Source: Enterococcus asini ATCC 700915
GTDB lineage: Bacteria; Bacillota; Bacilli; Lactobacillales; Enterococcaceae
Direction: 5' to 3'
Assembly: GCF_000407365.1 (NCBI RefSeq)
Contig: NZ_ASVU01000001.1
Coordinates: 711,001 to 775,000 of the forward strand
DNA length: 64,000 nucleotides
Part shown: piece by piece, positions 53,212 through 62,479 of the stretch
Layout: every line of letters begins with the position of its first letter
How positions within the stretch are numbered: position 1 is the first letter of the stretch
Position numbers and translations under genes: made by a program
The notes under the pieces: generated by a model
The model's input: the letters and a program-made list of their open reading frames with translations, nothing else
Database searches by the model: none
What the model was told of the DNA's origin: nothing

Positions 53212-53930
53212 CGACTGGCCTCCTTTGCGACTTGCAGACAGTCCTCCAAAGTCAAAGTACCACTGTACAACGCTTTGCCTACGATGGCGCCATAGGTTTC
53301 GGCTTCGGCCAACTGGCGCAGATCATCCAAACTGGCCACGCCCCCGGAAGCCACGATGTTCAAACCCAGCGCATTGAGCTTGCGGTAAAGGGCCACGTCG
53401 ATGCCTTTGCCGGTGCCATCTTTGGCAATGTCCGTAAAGATAATCGTGGAACAGCCCCACTCCCCTAGTTGCTGGCAAAATTCATCGGCTTTGGTCTGGG
53501 TAGTCTCGAGCCAGCCACTTACGGCCACCAAACCATCCCGGGCATCCACGCCCACCGCGATTTTGTCCCCGTATTTCTTTAACATCTCTTGGGTAAATAC
53601 CGGATCTTTTTGGGCAATGGTGCCGAGAATCACTCGCTGAACGCCGGCATCTAAGACATCAACGATATCTTGCTCCTTACGTATCCCGCCCCCCAGTTCT
53701 ACAAATAAATCCGTAGCAGCAACAATCCGGCGCACCAAATCAAAATGCACCTTGCTACCTTCCTTGGCGCCATTTAAGTCGACTAAGTGTAGGTGAGTCG
53801 CTCCTTTTGCTTGGAATTCCTGAGCAAAAGCCACCGGGTCATCCCCAAAAATCTGTTGCTGATCGTAGTCTCCTTGATAGAGCCGAACTACTTTTTGATC
53901 GAGTAAATCAATCGCCGGTAAAATAATCAT
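53208..53930 (-). CDS. hisA: ProFAR isomerase HisA
   Basis: 240-residue (beta/alpha)8 isomerase, paralogous to HisF. Catalytic Asp in LPAIDLLDQKVVRL (residue 8) and Asp in FTDIAKDGTGKG (about 130). Overlaps hisH and hisF by 4 bp each, indicating tight coupling. Confidence 0.97.
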   Translation of the reverse strand: MIILPAIDLLDQKVVRLYQGDYDQQQIFGDDPVAFAQEFQAKGATHLHLVDLNGAKEGSKVHFDLVRRIVAATDLFVELGGGIRKEQDIVDVLDAGVQRVILGTIAQKDPVFTQEMLKKYGDKIAVGVDARDGLVAVSGWLETTQTKADEFCQQLGEWGCSTIIFTDIAKDGTGKGIDVALYRKLNALGLNIVASGGVASLDDLRQLAEAETYGAIVGKALYSGTLTLEDCLQVAKEASR

Positions 53931-54550
53931 GCCTGCACCTCCGCAAATGCCTGTAACAAAGCCAGACCGACCTTGCCACTTTTTTCTGGATGGAACTGCG
54001 TACCGTAAACATTGTCCTTGGCCACGATACCAGGAACTGAGACCCCGTATTCACTAGTGGCTACTAAATGAGGCTCACAATCCGTAGCGTAAAAACTATG
54101 CACGTAATAAAACTGATCTTGCTCTTGAATATTTTTTAGCAGTGGACTAGTTTGCTTGATAGTAATGGGATTCCAACCGATATGAGGAACTTTTAAATCA
54201 ATCCCCTTTTGCTCAAATGCTTCTTTTAAGGAGACAATGCGCCCGGGAATCAAGCCCAGCCCAGCTTGTTGACCAAACTCTTCACTGGAATCAAACAACA
54301 GCTGCATCCCCAAGCAAATACCCAATAAAGGTTTGCCACTAGCGGCTAGTTGTTTGACTACTTGGTCTAAGCCTGTCGCCTGTAACTTCTTCATGGCATC
54401 CCCAAAAGCACCTACCCCAGGCAGAATCACTTGATCCGCCTGTTGCAAACGCGTCGGATCGGCGGTTAGCTCACTTTCGATTCCCAATGCCTTTAATGAA
54501 CTGCTTAAACTAAATAAATTACCCACGCCGTAATCGACAATTGCGATCAT
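53927..54550 (-). CDS. hisH: Imidazole glycerol phosphate synthase subunit HisH
   Basis: 207-residue class I glutamine amidotransferase. Cys nucleophile in LLGICLGMQLL (about 80); His and Glu in GTQFHPEKSG (about 186). Supplies ammonia to HisF. It lies 15 bp after hisB. Confidence 0.97.
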   Translation of the reverse strand: MIAIVDYGVGNLFSLSSSLKALGIESELTADPTRLQQADQVILPGVGAFGDAMKKLQATGLDQVVKQLAASGKPLLGICLGMQLLFDSSEEFGQQAGLGLIPGRIVSLKEAFEQKGIDLKVPHIGWNPITIKQTSPLLKNIQEQDQFYYVHSFYATDCEPHLVATSEYGVSVPGIVAKDNVYGTQFHPEKSGKVGLALLQAFAEVQA

Positions 54551-54565
54551 CTTTTGCCCTCCTAC

Positions 54566-55156
54566 TTATAAAATCGTGCCCTTAGTGGAAGGAATCTCCT
54601 CTGGGGCGATGGGATTGATAGCTACCGCTTGAGCCAGCGCCCGGCCGAAGCCTTTAAAACAACCTTCCACAATGTGGTGACTATTTTTCCCGGCCAATTG
54701 TTGCAAGTGAATCGCCACACCCAATTCCCGAGCAAAGGCCACAAAGAACTCCTCTACTAGTTCCGTATCAAAACTGCCGATTTGCGCCGCTGGAATGTCT
54801 AACTCTAAGCAGGCCATCCCGCGACCGCTAATGTCTAACGCCGCCAAAATCAAGGCTTCATCCATGGGTAAAAGCATACTGCCATAACGCAAGATGCCCC
54901 GACGATCCCCTAGACATTCAGAAAATGCTCGGGCAATGACGATGGCTACGTCTTCTGTGGTGTGGTGCCCGTCCACTTCGATATCCCCGTCACAAACCAA
55001 GGTCAAATCAAAGCGCCCATGGCGGGTAAAGAGTTCCAACATATGATCTAAAAAGCCGATCTTCGTTTGAATCTGATGTTGTCCACTACCATCGATAGTT
55101 AATTGGCAAGTAATCTTCGTTTCACTGGTATTCCGGGTAATTTCTGCATGGCGCAT
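54566..55156 (-). CDS. hisB: Imidazoleglycerol-phosphate dehydratase HisB
   Basis: 196-residue monofunctional dehydratase. The two manganese motifs DGHHTTEDVAI (about 68) and KNSHHIVEGCFK (about 156), plus GFLDHML near 33, are intact. There is no fused phosphatase domain; that step is done by HisJ. Confidence 0.97.
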   Translation of the reverse strand: MRHAEITRNTSETKITCQLTIDGSGQHQIQTKIGFLDHMLELFTRHGRFDLTLVCDGDIEVDGHHTTEDVAIVIARAFSECLGDRRGILRYGSMLLPMDEALILAALDISGRGMACLELDIPAAQIGSFDTELVEEFFVAFARELGVAIHLQQLAGKNSHHIVEGCFKGFGRALAQAVAINPIAPEEIPSTKGTIL

Positions 55157-55174
55157 GAGTTTTCCTCCCTTTTT

Positions 55175-56227
55175 TCACTGAGGTTCTGTTAGTATTTCTT
55201 TCAATGTAGTGACCAAAATCTCCATCTCCCGCAAAGTGCCGATGGAAATGCGTAAATAATCTTTAATCCGCGGCTGGTCGAACCAACGCACCAAGATTTT
55301 CCGGTTCTTTAAGGCTGGATAGAGCAAGCTTCCGGAGACCGGTCCTTTGACAAAAAGAAAATTCGTCTGAGAAGGTAATACTTCAAAGCCCAAATCCCTT
55401 AAAGCCTCTGTCGTCCACGCCCGGACATTGACCGTCTCTTTTAAGCAGGCCTCGTGATAAGGTAACGCTTGAACGGCGGCCAAACCACAAGCGGCCGTCA
55501 TGGCATTGACACTATAGGGATTGAAGCTGAACTTCACTCGTTGCAAGACTTCAATCAAATTTACTTGGCCTACTGCATAGCCCAAGCGCCCGCCGGCTAA
55601 CTGCCAGGCTTTAGAAAAAGTCCCTACTACTAGCAAGTTGGCGTAGTCTTTCACGTAAGGCACTAAAGACTCCCCGCCGAATTCCACATAGGCCTCATCC
55701 ACGATTACCAACCGCTCCGGCTTTTCCTGTACCAGCTGCAAAATCGCTGCGGCCGGCAAGCCGAGACTGGTTGGAGCATTGGGATTGGCTAAAATAATCG
55801 TCCCAGAAAAATCAGCATAGACTTTCAAGTCAATGCTTAAGTCGGCCTGTAAGGGAATCACCTTAGCCGGGATGCCGTAGAGTTTGGCAAAGACGCTGTA
55901 AAACCCATAAGTAATATCGGGAAAAGCCACACCTTTGCCCATAAGTGCTTGGAAACAAAAGGCCAAAATCTCATCGCTGCCGTTGCCGAGAAAAATTTCA
56001 CTTTCCGTAACTCCAAGGTAACTACTTAAAGCCCCAGTCAAGTTTCCCAATGTGGGATCAGGGTACAACTGCAAGCTTTCCGCTGCACTTGCCGCCGCTT
56101 CAACTACCGTAGCTGCCGGCGGAAAGGCACTTTCATTGGTGTTTAACTTGATAAAGTCTTTGGTTTGAGGCTGTTCCCCGGGAACGTAAGGCTTCAACTG
56201 ACTTAGTCGCTGATCTAAAAACTCCAT
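55175..56227 (-). CDS. hisC: Histidinol-phosphate aminotransferase HisC
   Basis: 350-residue PLP-dependent class I/II aminotransferase. LNTNESAFPP at about 28, NPNAPTS at about 152, the PLP lysine in GTFSKAWQLAGGRLGY (about 207) and a C-terminal LRISIGT. GGGGAG precedes the ATG, which lies 3 bp after the hisD stop. Confidence 0.96.
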   Translation of the reverse strand: MEFLDQRLSQLKPYVPGEQPQTKDFIKLNTNESAFPPAATVVEAAASAAESLQLYPDPTLGNLTGALSSYLGVTESEIFLGNGSDEILAFCFQALMGKGVAFPDITYGFYSVFAKLYGIPAKVIPLQADLSIDLKVYADFSGTIILANPNAPTSLGLPAAAILQLVQEKPERLVIVDEAYVEFGGESLVPYVKDYANLLVVGTFSKAWQLAGGRLGYAVGQVNLIEVLQRVKFSFNPYSVNAMTAACGLAAVQALPYHEACLKETVNVRAWTTEALRDLGFEVLPSQTNFLFVKGPVSGSLLYPALKNRKILVRWFDQPRIKDYLRISIGTLREMEILVTTLKEILTEPQ

Positions 56228-56230
56228 GGC

Positions 56231-57505
56231 TTACTCCCCTTTCCGCAGGCGGATGGAATTGGCGTGGCCACCTAAGCCTTCCGTTTCCGCAAACAAAATC
56301 ACATCATCCGCCACCGCCTTCATAGCCGCCTCCCCGTAATACAAATACTGAGAGTGCTTCACAAAGTCGTCTACGGATAAGGGTGAATAAAAGCGGGCGG
56401 TGCGTTCCGTTGGTAAGGTGTGATTCGGCCCGGCCAAGTAATCCCCTAGGACTTCCGGGGTGTTGTGCCCTAAGAAAACCGAGCCGGCATTTTCCACTTG
56501 ATCCAACCAAGCAAAAGGATCCGCCACGGCTAACTCCAAGTGTTCCGGTGCGATTTCATTGGCTACTGCGAGCGCCCGCTCCAGATTTTCCACCAAAATA
56601 ATCTTGCCGTTTTTGGCAATGGATTGTTCAATAATGGCTTTACGAGGAAGTTGCTCCGTTTGTTGAGCGACTTCTTTTTGCGTCGCTTCGGCTAATGACC
56701 GCTGAGTAGTCACCAGAATCGCTTGGGCATTCACATCATGTTCCGCTTGGGCCAATAAATCCGCCGCTACGTGTACGGGATTGGCCGTTTCGTCCGCCAC
56801 GATTAACACATCACTAGGCCCGGCAATCATGTCGATATCCACGGTACCGTACACTAAACGTTTGGCCGCCGCCACGTAGATATTTCCCGGTCCCACGATT
56901 TTGTCCACTTGAGGCACCGACTCCGTCCCATAAGCCAAGGCCGCCACTGCTTGAGCCCCACCGATGCGATAGATTTCATCCACGCCGGCGACTTTGGCCG
57001 CGGCTAAAATGGCTGGATTGACGCTACCATCTTGTAAAGGCGGGGTCACTAAGACGATTTTTTGTACCCCGGCGATTTTAGCCGGAATCACATTCATCAA
57101 AACCGTGGAAGGATAGGCCGCGGTGCCTCCAGGAACATAAACCCCTACTTTGGCTAAAGGCAATACCCGCTGACCCATGACCGCTCCATTACGGGTCAAC
57201 ATAAAGCCTTGAGTGACTTGTTTTTCGTGGAACTCACTGATATTGGCTTTCGCCCGCTGCAAAACTTGCAAGAAAGCCGGGTCGACTTTTGCCATGCCGT
57301 CGGTGATTTCTTCCTCTGAAACCCGGATTGCAGCAATTTCTGCCCCGTCAAACTGTGCGGTGTAGTCGATTAAAGCGGCATCCCCCCGCTCTTTCACATT
57401 GTCCAAGATTTCTTGGACTACCGCGGCGTAATCGCTAGTTCCCACCGTATTGGTCTTCGTTAATTCGCTGATTTGTTGGCTTTTGTCTTCAATGATTGGA
57501 ATCAT
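56231..57505 (-). CDS. hisD: Histidinol dehydrogenase HisD
   Basis: 424-residue zinc- and NAD-dependent enzyme for the last two steps. The signature region IDMIAGPSDVLIVADE (about 218) and AQAEHDVNAQA (about 250), plus the catalytic EHLE (about 320) and GPNHTLPT (about 358), are intact. Its ATG overlaps the hisZG stop (ATGA). Confidence 0.97.
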   Translation of the reverse strand: MIPIIEDKSQQISELTKTNTVGTSDYAAVVQEILDNVKERGDAALIDYTAQFDGAEIAAIRVSEEEITDGMAKVDPAFLQVLQRAKANISEFHEKQVTQGFMLTRNGAVMGQRVLPLAKVGVYVPGGTAAYPSTVLMNVIPAKIAGVQKIVLVTPPLQDGSVNPAILAAAKVAGVDEIYRIGGAQAVAALAYGTESVPQVDKIVGPGNIYVAAAKRLVYGTVDIDMIAGPSDVLIVADETANPVHVAADLLAQAEHDVNAQAILVTTQRSLAEATQKEVAQQTEQLPRKAIIEQSIAKNGKIILVENLERALAVANEIAPEHLELAVADPFAWLDQVENAGSVFLGHNTPEVLGDYLAGPNHTLPTERTARFYSPLSVDDFVKHSQYLYYGEAAMKAVADDVILFAETEGLGGHANSIRLRKGE

Positions 57506-59064
57506 TTGTCTTCACTCACTTTCTCCAAAACTTCGATAATGGCACTCTTTTTAAAGCGCCAAGAAGAACGATTCACGATAAAACGGGCGCTGGAAACGTC
57601 GATTTCCTCCAAAACCGTCAAGTTGTTCTCACGAAGGGTATTGCCCGTCTCCACGATATCCACGATAACATCTGCCAGCCCCACAATCGGTGCCAACTCA
57701 ATGGAGCCGTTCAAGTAAATCAAATCCACCGGTTGACTGCGACTGCCGAAGAATTTTCGGGTGATATTGGGATACTTCGTGGCCACGCGTAAAGGCCGCG
57801 TGGAGTCCGCTTGAAAATTCGCCGGCCCCGCTACTGCAATGCGACATTTGCCTAGCTCAAAGCGCAGCAGATCGATGACATCCGCCTTGGTTTCTAACAG
57901 AATATCCCGGCCAACGATGCCGATGTCTGCCGCCCCATGTTCCACATAACTAGCTACATCACTGGGCTTCACTAGGAAGAAACGAATCTTCTTCTCGGAA
58001 TCTTCAAAGACCAATTTCCGGCTGTCGTCTAATAGATTGGCCCCGGCCAAGCCTGCATCCCGGAACAATTCATAAATAGACTGGCCCATGCGGCCTTTCG
58101 GTAAAGCTACATTCAACCAAGCCGATTGTTCCTTGGCTTGTTCTTGGGAATTTTGATCCAGTAAATCCAGATGAATCCCAAAACCGATTGCCTGCTGGCT
58201 TTTCCCTAAGGTCTTTAACAGTCCGTCGTAACGCCCACCGAAAAGCAACGCTTGGGGTAAGCCTTCGATAAAGCCTTGTAAAATCAGACCACTGTAATAA
58301 TTGGTGTCATTCACCGTGGAAAGATCGAAAAGCAATTCCACTTGCTCCGGCCGTTTTGCTTGTTCTAAAGCACTGACCACCTTGGCTAATTCCGCCACCG
58401 CTTGTTCGGCAGCAGGCCACCCAGTCACCACTTGGGCCACTTGGGGCAACATGATAAACAAGTCTCCGGAAAGCTTCATCATCTCCATGATTTGGGCAAC
58501 TCGCTCCGGTGAAACTCCTTCTGCTTCTGCTAATTGGGCCAATTCCGGCAAGTTTTTATTCTTGATTCGCGTAAAGACCTTCCCCCGAGTCCCCGTGGAA
58601 AACAGATCCAAAATAGCGGTAATCAAACCGATATGGGACAGTTCCAATTTTCCCGTACCAATCTGAGCTAAAGATTGCAAGGCCAAGAGGACGACTGCCA
58701 GCTCGGTTTCTTGATCCACCTCTCCTAAAACTTCGATCCCCACCTGATTGATCTGGCGGTATTCATCGGATTTGCGAATATGCCGGTAGACATTTTCGTT
58801 GTAGTACACCTTGCGACTTTCCCCAGAAGGCGTATTTTTCACAATGGATAAGGTCACATCGGGATTTAAAGCTAAGAGCCGGCCATTACTCCCGGTGAAT
58901 TTGATCACATCTCCCCCGGATAAGAAGTTCTTCTGCTCTAGGTAAAAACGATAATCCTCGAAGCTTGCCAGACGAAGGAAATGGTATCCCGCCGCCTCAT
59001 ACAGTTCCCGCAACTGCAAAGCGATTTTTTCTTCTTGACGCAAAATATTATCTGCCAGTTCCAT
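57502..59064 (-). CDS. hisG: HisZ-HisG fusion (ATP phosphoribosyltransferase, regulatory plus catalytic)
   Basis: 520-residue single frame. Residues about 1-300 are HisZ, a histidyl-tRNA-synthetase-like regulatory subunit (ALNPDVTLSIVK, FGGRYDGLLK). A linker QNSQEQAKEQ follows, and residues about 312-520 are the short-form HisG (LNVALPKGRMGQSI, GIVGRDIL, and the PRPP-binding region near residue 460). In most Firmicutes these are separate proteins that assemble as an octamer. The reading frame is continuous through the junction. An in-frame TTG at the old HisG start with a weak AAGGAA upstream could still allow some separate HisG. First gene of the operon; ATG 59064 has GGGGGAA upstream. Confidence 0.9.
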   Translation of the reverse strand: MELADNILRQEEKIALQLRELYEAAGYHFLRLASFEDYRFYLEQKNFLSGGDVIKFTGSNGRLLALNPDVTLSIVKNTPSGESRKVYYNENVYRHIRKSDEYRQINQVGIEVLGEVDQETELAVVLLALQSLAQIGTGKLELSHIGLITAILDLFSTGTRGKVFTRIKNKNLPELAQLAEAEGVSPERVAQIMEMMKLSGDLFIMLPQVAQVVTGWPAAEQAVAELAKVVSALEQAKRPEQVELLFDLSTVNDTNYYSGLILQGFIEGLPQALLFGGRYDGLLKTLGKSQQAIGFGIHLDLLDQNSQEQAKEQSAWLNVALPKGRMGQSIYELFRDAGLAGANLLDDSRKLVFEDSEKKIRFFLVKPSDVASYVEHGAADIGIVGRDILLETKADVIDLLRFELGKCRIAVAGPANFQADSTRPLRVATKYPNITRKFFGSRSQPVDLIYLNGSIELAPIVGLADVIVDIVETGNTLRENNLTVLEEIDVSSARFIVNRSSWRFKKSAIIEVLEKVSEDK

Positions 59065-59116
59065 GTTGTTCCCCCTTCTGCTGCCCTTCAAATCTTCCTT
59101 CACCGGAAAAAAGTGT

Positions 59117-59372
59117 AAAAAAAAGCCCTTTGGTACTTCTACCAAAGGACGTCAATAACGTGGTTCCACCTTTTTTCACCCTAGCCTTCACAAGCCAGAA
59201 TCTCAACGAGTCATCAAACAATGACCGCAGCGATATCGGGCTAACCCGGCTCTTCCTACTCGATTCAGAAGGGCGACTCCAAGATGTGTTTCACCGTCCG
59301 CCGCCGACCTTTTTCCACCAACCAAAGGCTCTCTAAACAACTGCCAGACTGCTACTCTTCTTGTCTTCGTCA
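59117..59372 (-). promoter_or_regulatory. T-box leader of the his operon
   Basis: On the minus strand: ACGAAGACAAG at the base of stem I, AGAGAG, a specifier region GTGAAACACATC, TTGGAGT, the T-box AAGGTGGAACCACG (59159-59173) and a terminator CCTTTGGTA/TACCAAAGG with eight T (59118-59149). The specifier can be read as CAC (His) or, one base earlier, ACA (Thr). The operon content favours His. Uncharged tRNA would promote the antiterminator. Confidence 0.88.
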
Positions 59373-59394
59373 AATAAATATGATGTTGTGTTAA

Positions 59395-59423
59395 ATTTTA
59401 CGGGGAATTGTCAGAAAAGTCAA
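59395..59423 (-). promoter_or_regulatory. Promoter of the his operon
   Basis: On the minus strand TTGACT (59418-59423) and TAAAAT (59395-59400) are 17 bp apart, 23 bp before the T-box leader begins. Confidence 0.8.
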
Positions 59424-59512
59424 TATTTATTCGCAATTTCTTTTTGTTTCCCTGTAAAAAAGTGAACTAACTATAGCAAAGCCTCTTTCAAAAGTAAAAC
59501 ATTTTGACTTCT

Positions 59513-60157
59513 TCACCGTTGCAAGCCCGGTAAATCAAGGATCTTCTGACGTAGACGACGCACCTTCCCAGTGACATTGTCCGCCTGCATAATTTCCGAG
59601 ACCATGCATAAACCATGAATAGGCACCCTTTGAAAGTCCATCACATTTGCCTCTTTTACTCCACCAATGGCCACTACCGGCACATGGACACCTTGAATGA
59701 TTGCTTCTAAAGTAGCAAAAGCCGTAATCGGGGTTTCTTTCGTTTTCGTAGGATACATAGCCCCCACTCCTAAGTAATCCGCTCCTTCTGCCTGTGCTTC
59801 TTGGGCGCGGGCTAGTGTTTTGGCCGAGACCCCAAGGATTTTATCCGGTCCCAAGAGCTTACGACAGACTGCCACCGGTAATTCCTCATCCCCGATATGC
59901 AGCCCTTGGGCGTCTACCGCCAGACAGATATCCAAGCGATCATTGATAATCAAAGGAATGCCGTACTCCTCCGTAATGGCTTTCACCTTCAAGGCCAATT
60001 CGTAAAAATCTCGGGTACTAGCCGTCTTTTCTCGCAACTGCACCACCGTGACCCCAGCATCACAAGCCTCACGAATAATCTGCAAAAAATGCGCTTCCGA
60101 GTAATCGTAGCTCGCGGTCACCAAGTACAGCGCATAATCAATTGGTTGTTTTGTCAT
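59513..60157 (-). CDS. thiE: Thiamine phosphate synthase ThiE
   Basis: 214-residue (beta/alpha)8 enzyme joining HMP-diphosphate and thiazole phosphate. [14 protein letters not shown] (about 38), [21 protein letters not shown] (parts: [16 protein letters not shown]) and [11 protein letters not shown] (about 130) are diagnostic. Its ATG overlaps the thiM end and follows AGGAGG. Last gene of the thiamine operon. No thiD (HMP kinase) is present in the operon, so it must be elsewhere. Confidence 0.95.
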   Translation of the reverse strand: MTKQPIDYALYLVTASYDYSEAHFLQIIREACDAGVTVVQLREKTASTRDFYELALKVKAITEEYGIPLIINDRLDICLAVDAQGLHIGDEELPVAVCRKLLGPDKILGVSAKTLARAQEAQAEGADYLGVGAMYPTKTKETPITAFATLEAIIQGVHVPVVAIGGVKEANVMDFQRVPIHGLCMVSEIMQADNVTGKVRRLRQKILDLPGLQR

Positions 60158-60974
60158 CTGCTACCCTCCTGATTGCTTGCCACCAGTCTTCTTCCATCAA
60201 TAAGGACAGCTGGTTCAAAGTTTCACTGCGAAAATTTCCCAGACCTACACTGTCTTTTGCCCGCTCCCCGGCGATGTTCAAATAACTCACTGCGGCCACC
60301 GCACTGACAAAGGGCGACAAGCCACTGCCTAGTAAAGCCGCGATTAGCGCCCCTACTAAATCCCCACTACCGGTAAAGCGATCCAATTGCGAAACCCCAT
60401 TCTGCAAGTGGAACACCCCCTTGCCATCCGTCACTAAATCCACTGCTCCCGTAGCCAGTAAAACACTTTGCGCTTTTTGGGCAACTGTTTTCATGGCTTG
60501 AGCTAGTTCTTGGCGAGCGGCTGGAGTTTGATCCACCGGGCTACCATCGACCCCGCGACCGGCACTAGGTAACCCACAAAAACTCCGCATTTCCGAAAAA
60601 TTCCCTTTAATGACTTGTGGCCGATAACCGGTGATTTTCCAAGCCAACTCATAGCGCAATTTTGTGGCCGCCACCCCGACTAAATCCAAAACCATTGGTG
60701 TTTGATGCTCCTGGGCCAAGCGGGCACCTAGTAAAAGCGCCTCTTCTCTGGCTGGGGAGATGTGGCCGAGATTTAGCAGCAAACTATCACTCTGGGAAAA
60801 AAACTCCGGAAACTCCCGAGGATCGTCCGCCATGACCGGTTTGGCATTCACATACAATAAGGCATTGGCCACCGTCTCACAGGTGATTTCATTGGTGATA
60901 CAGTGAACCAAGGGTGATTTCGTTAAGGGAAAAACCTTTTGCAAACTTTCTTCCAATTCCTCAAACTTCCCCAT
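60138..60974 (-). CDS. thiM: Hydroxyethylthiazole kinase ThiM
   Basis: 278-residue ribokinase-fold kinase for salvage of the thiazole moiety. [20 protein letters not shown] near residue 22 and the catalytic Asp/Cys region [11 protein letters not shown] near 200 are clear. The canonical motif has GCGD(M/L); here it is GSGDL. ATG 60974 has GGAGGG upstream and lies inside the end of thiW. The longer upstream frame is not used. Confidence 0.93.
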   Translation of the reverse strand: MGKFEELEESLQKVFPLTKSPLVHCITNEITCETVANALLYVNAKPVMADDPREFPEFFSQSDSLLLNLGHISPAREEALLLGARLAQEHQTPMVLDLVGVAATKLRYELAWKITGYRPQVIKGNFSEMRSFCGLPSAGRGVDGSPVDQTPAARQELAQAMKTVAQKAQSVLLATGAVDLVTDGKGVFHLQNGVSQLDRFTGSGDLVGALIAALLGSGLSPFVSAVAAVSYLNIAGERAKDSVGLGNFRSETLNQLSLLMEEDWWQAIRRVADDKTTN

Positions 60975-61491
60975 GAACACGCCCTCCAAACAAATTTTGC
61001 ACTTGAAAAAAAACCTTGGTGTGTTGCAATTTAGCCAATAAAGGCAACGCCACGGCCCCACCAATCAAAGTCGCTCCCATAAAACGGGGAGTGTAAACCA
61101 ACCAGTAAAGCTGCTGGCTACTGCCGGTAAACCAGACCATCACCGGATAAGACAGTAATGACCCAATGATACCCGTACCGATGATTTCCCCCAACACACT
61201 CCCAGAAATCCTACCTCTCAGCCGATAGCCTACGCCCGCCAAAAAAGCACCAAAGACTGCACCGGTCAACGCCAAAGGAGGAATGCCTAGTAGCGCCATC
61301 CGAATCGCACCGCAACAAACCGCCATAATAGTGGCATACCATGGTCCCAACAAAACCCCTGCCACGATATTCATCACGCTGGACATGGGGGCCATGCCTT
61401 CAATCCGCAGTAAAGGGGAAAGCACTACATCTAAGGCAATCATCATGGCCAACAGCGTCAACCGTTGCACTCTACCTTTAGCTTGTCCCAT
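60961..61491 (-). CDS. thiW: ECF transporter S component ThiW
   Basis: 176-residue membrane protein with about five to six segments, the predicted thiazole-specific S component used with a shared ECF module. MAPMSSVMNIVAGVLLGPWY (about 33-52) and GAIRMALLGIPPLALTGAVFGAFLAG (part: GIPPLALTGAVFG) are typical. It is encoded with thiM, fitting uptake of hydroxyethylthiazole for salvage. Start overlaps tenA by 14 bp. Confidence 0.92.
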   Translation of the reverse strand: MGQAKGRVQRLTLLAMMIALDVVLSPLLRIEGMAPMSSVMNIVAGVLLGPWYATIMAVCCGAIRMALLGIPPLALTGAVFGAFLAGVGYRLRGRISGSVLGEIIGTGIIGSLLSYPVMVWFTGSSQQLYWLVYTPRFMGATLIGGAVALPLLAKLQHTKVFFQVQNLFGGRVHGEV

Positions 61492-62188
61492 TGGAAATTG
61501 CCTCCTTACTGCTCGTTTTTGCTCCTGTAGGCCAAGTTTCCAAAGTCAGCGCCATTTCCCAAAACTGGTATTCCAACTGACTGCTAATGTAAAAGGCCTG
61601 GAGCATTTGTGCTTGTTGCTTTTCAGTGGCTGCTTCATACAGGCGATCCACAATCTGCCGTTCCCGTTGCAAGTGACGGGCTCCTTCCGCTGTAGCATAA
61701 GTGGCAATCCAGCGCTGGTACAGCGGATTTGGGGAACCTTGGTCGATCATTTTCTCTCCGATTCCCTGATACAGCCACGGGCATGGCAACATCCCAGCAC
61801 ACGCCACTGCCACACCACCTTCTAGCAATTGCCGATACAAATGGGATACGTAGTGGTAGGCCGTCTGAGCAACCGGAGTCCGATCGATTTCTCCTTGGGT
61901 AATCTGCAACTCGTCAAAGAATGTCTCCCGCACAAAGAGTTCCCCGGCGGCCAAATTACGGCTGTTTTCTGCCATCAGCACTTTTACTTCTTTATCCTGA
62001 GCCTTTTGTCCAATCAAATCATAAAGCTTGCTGAAATGTTCCAAATAATACCGATCCTGTAGCAGATAATAGCGGAAATTCTCAGCAGCCAGCTCTCCCG
62101 ATTGCAGCCCGGTGACAAAGGGATGTTCAAAACTCCCCTGCCAATAGGGATCTGCCAATAACCGGGCTCTTTCAGTAAATGTAGTCAT
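61478..62188 (-). CDS. tenA: Aminopyrimidine aminohydrolase / thiaminase II TenA
   Basis: 236-residue TenA-family helical protein. The catalytic cysteine is in ACAGMLPCPWLY (about 137), with YLLQDRYYLEHFS near residue 42. It salvages degraded thiamine by deaminating aminopyrimidine to HMP. GAGGAGG precedes the ATG at 62188. First gene after a TPP riboswitch. Confidence 0.95.
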   Translation of the reverse strand: MTTFTERARLLADPYWQGSFEHPFVTGLQSGELAAENFRYYLLQDRYYLEHFSKLYDLIGQKAQDKEVKVLMAENSRNLAAGELFVRETFFDELQITQGEIDRTPVAQTAYHYVSHLYRQLLEGGVAVACAGMLPCPWLYQGIGEKMIDQGSPNPLYQRWIATYATAEGARHLQRERQIVDRLYEAATEKQQAQMLQAFYISSQLEYQFWEMALTLETWPTGAKTSSKEAISNGTS

Positions 62189-62271
62189 CAAATCCTCCTC
62201 AAATATTCTTTTCAAACCAAAAAAGCCTTGAAGACACGGTTCGCTACATCACTGAAGACAGCCTTTTAAAC

Positions 62272-62306
62272 AAAAAACACACCCAATCATCTTGCTGATT
62301 GGGTGC
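62272..62306 (-). terminator. Expression-platform terminator of the TPP riboswitch
   Basis: On the minus strand GCACCCAATCA pairs with TGATTGGGTGT around GCAAGA, followed by six T. It lies between the TPP aptamer and tenA, so TPP binding should cause premature termination. Confidence 0.88.
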
Positions 62307-62339
62307 GTAAATAAGCCTCTAAAGGTTGTATATCACAGA

Positions 62340-62410
62340 CATTTCCCTGCGCCAGTCTTAACTGTATCAGGTTCAATGGGTATAATCTCAGCTAGTCAGC
62401 ACCCCAAATG
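62340..62410 (-). promoter_or_regulatory. TPP riboswitch of the tenA-thiW-thiM-thiE operon
   Basis: On the minus strand: closing stem CATTT/AAATG, GGGGTGC, GCTGAGA, ATACCC, GAACCTGATACAG and GGCGCAGGGA, in the order of the THI box. Followed by a terminator at 62272-62306. Confidence 0.95.
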
Positions 62411-62430
62411 TTTCCTATGCAATTTTTTAA

Positions 62431-62459
62431 AGTATAGCATACTTTTTGTGCTATAGTAA
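62431..62459. promoter_or_regulatory. Overlapping divergent promoters of tenA and yccF
   Basis: Minus strand: TGC-TATACT (-10 at 62431-62436) with TTACTA 17 bp upstream (62454-62459). Plus strand: TGC-TATAGT (-10 at 62452-62457) for yccF. The -35 of one overlaps the -10 of the other. Confidence 0.55.
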
Positions 62460-62479
62460 AAAGAAAAAGGAGGGATTCT

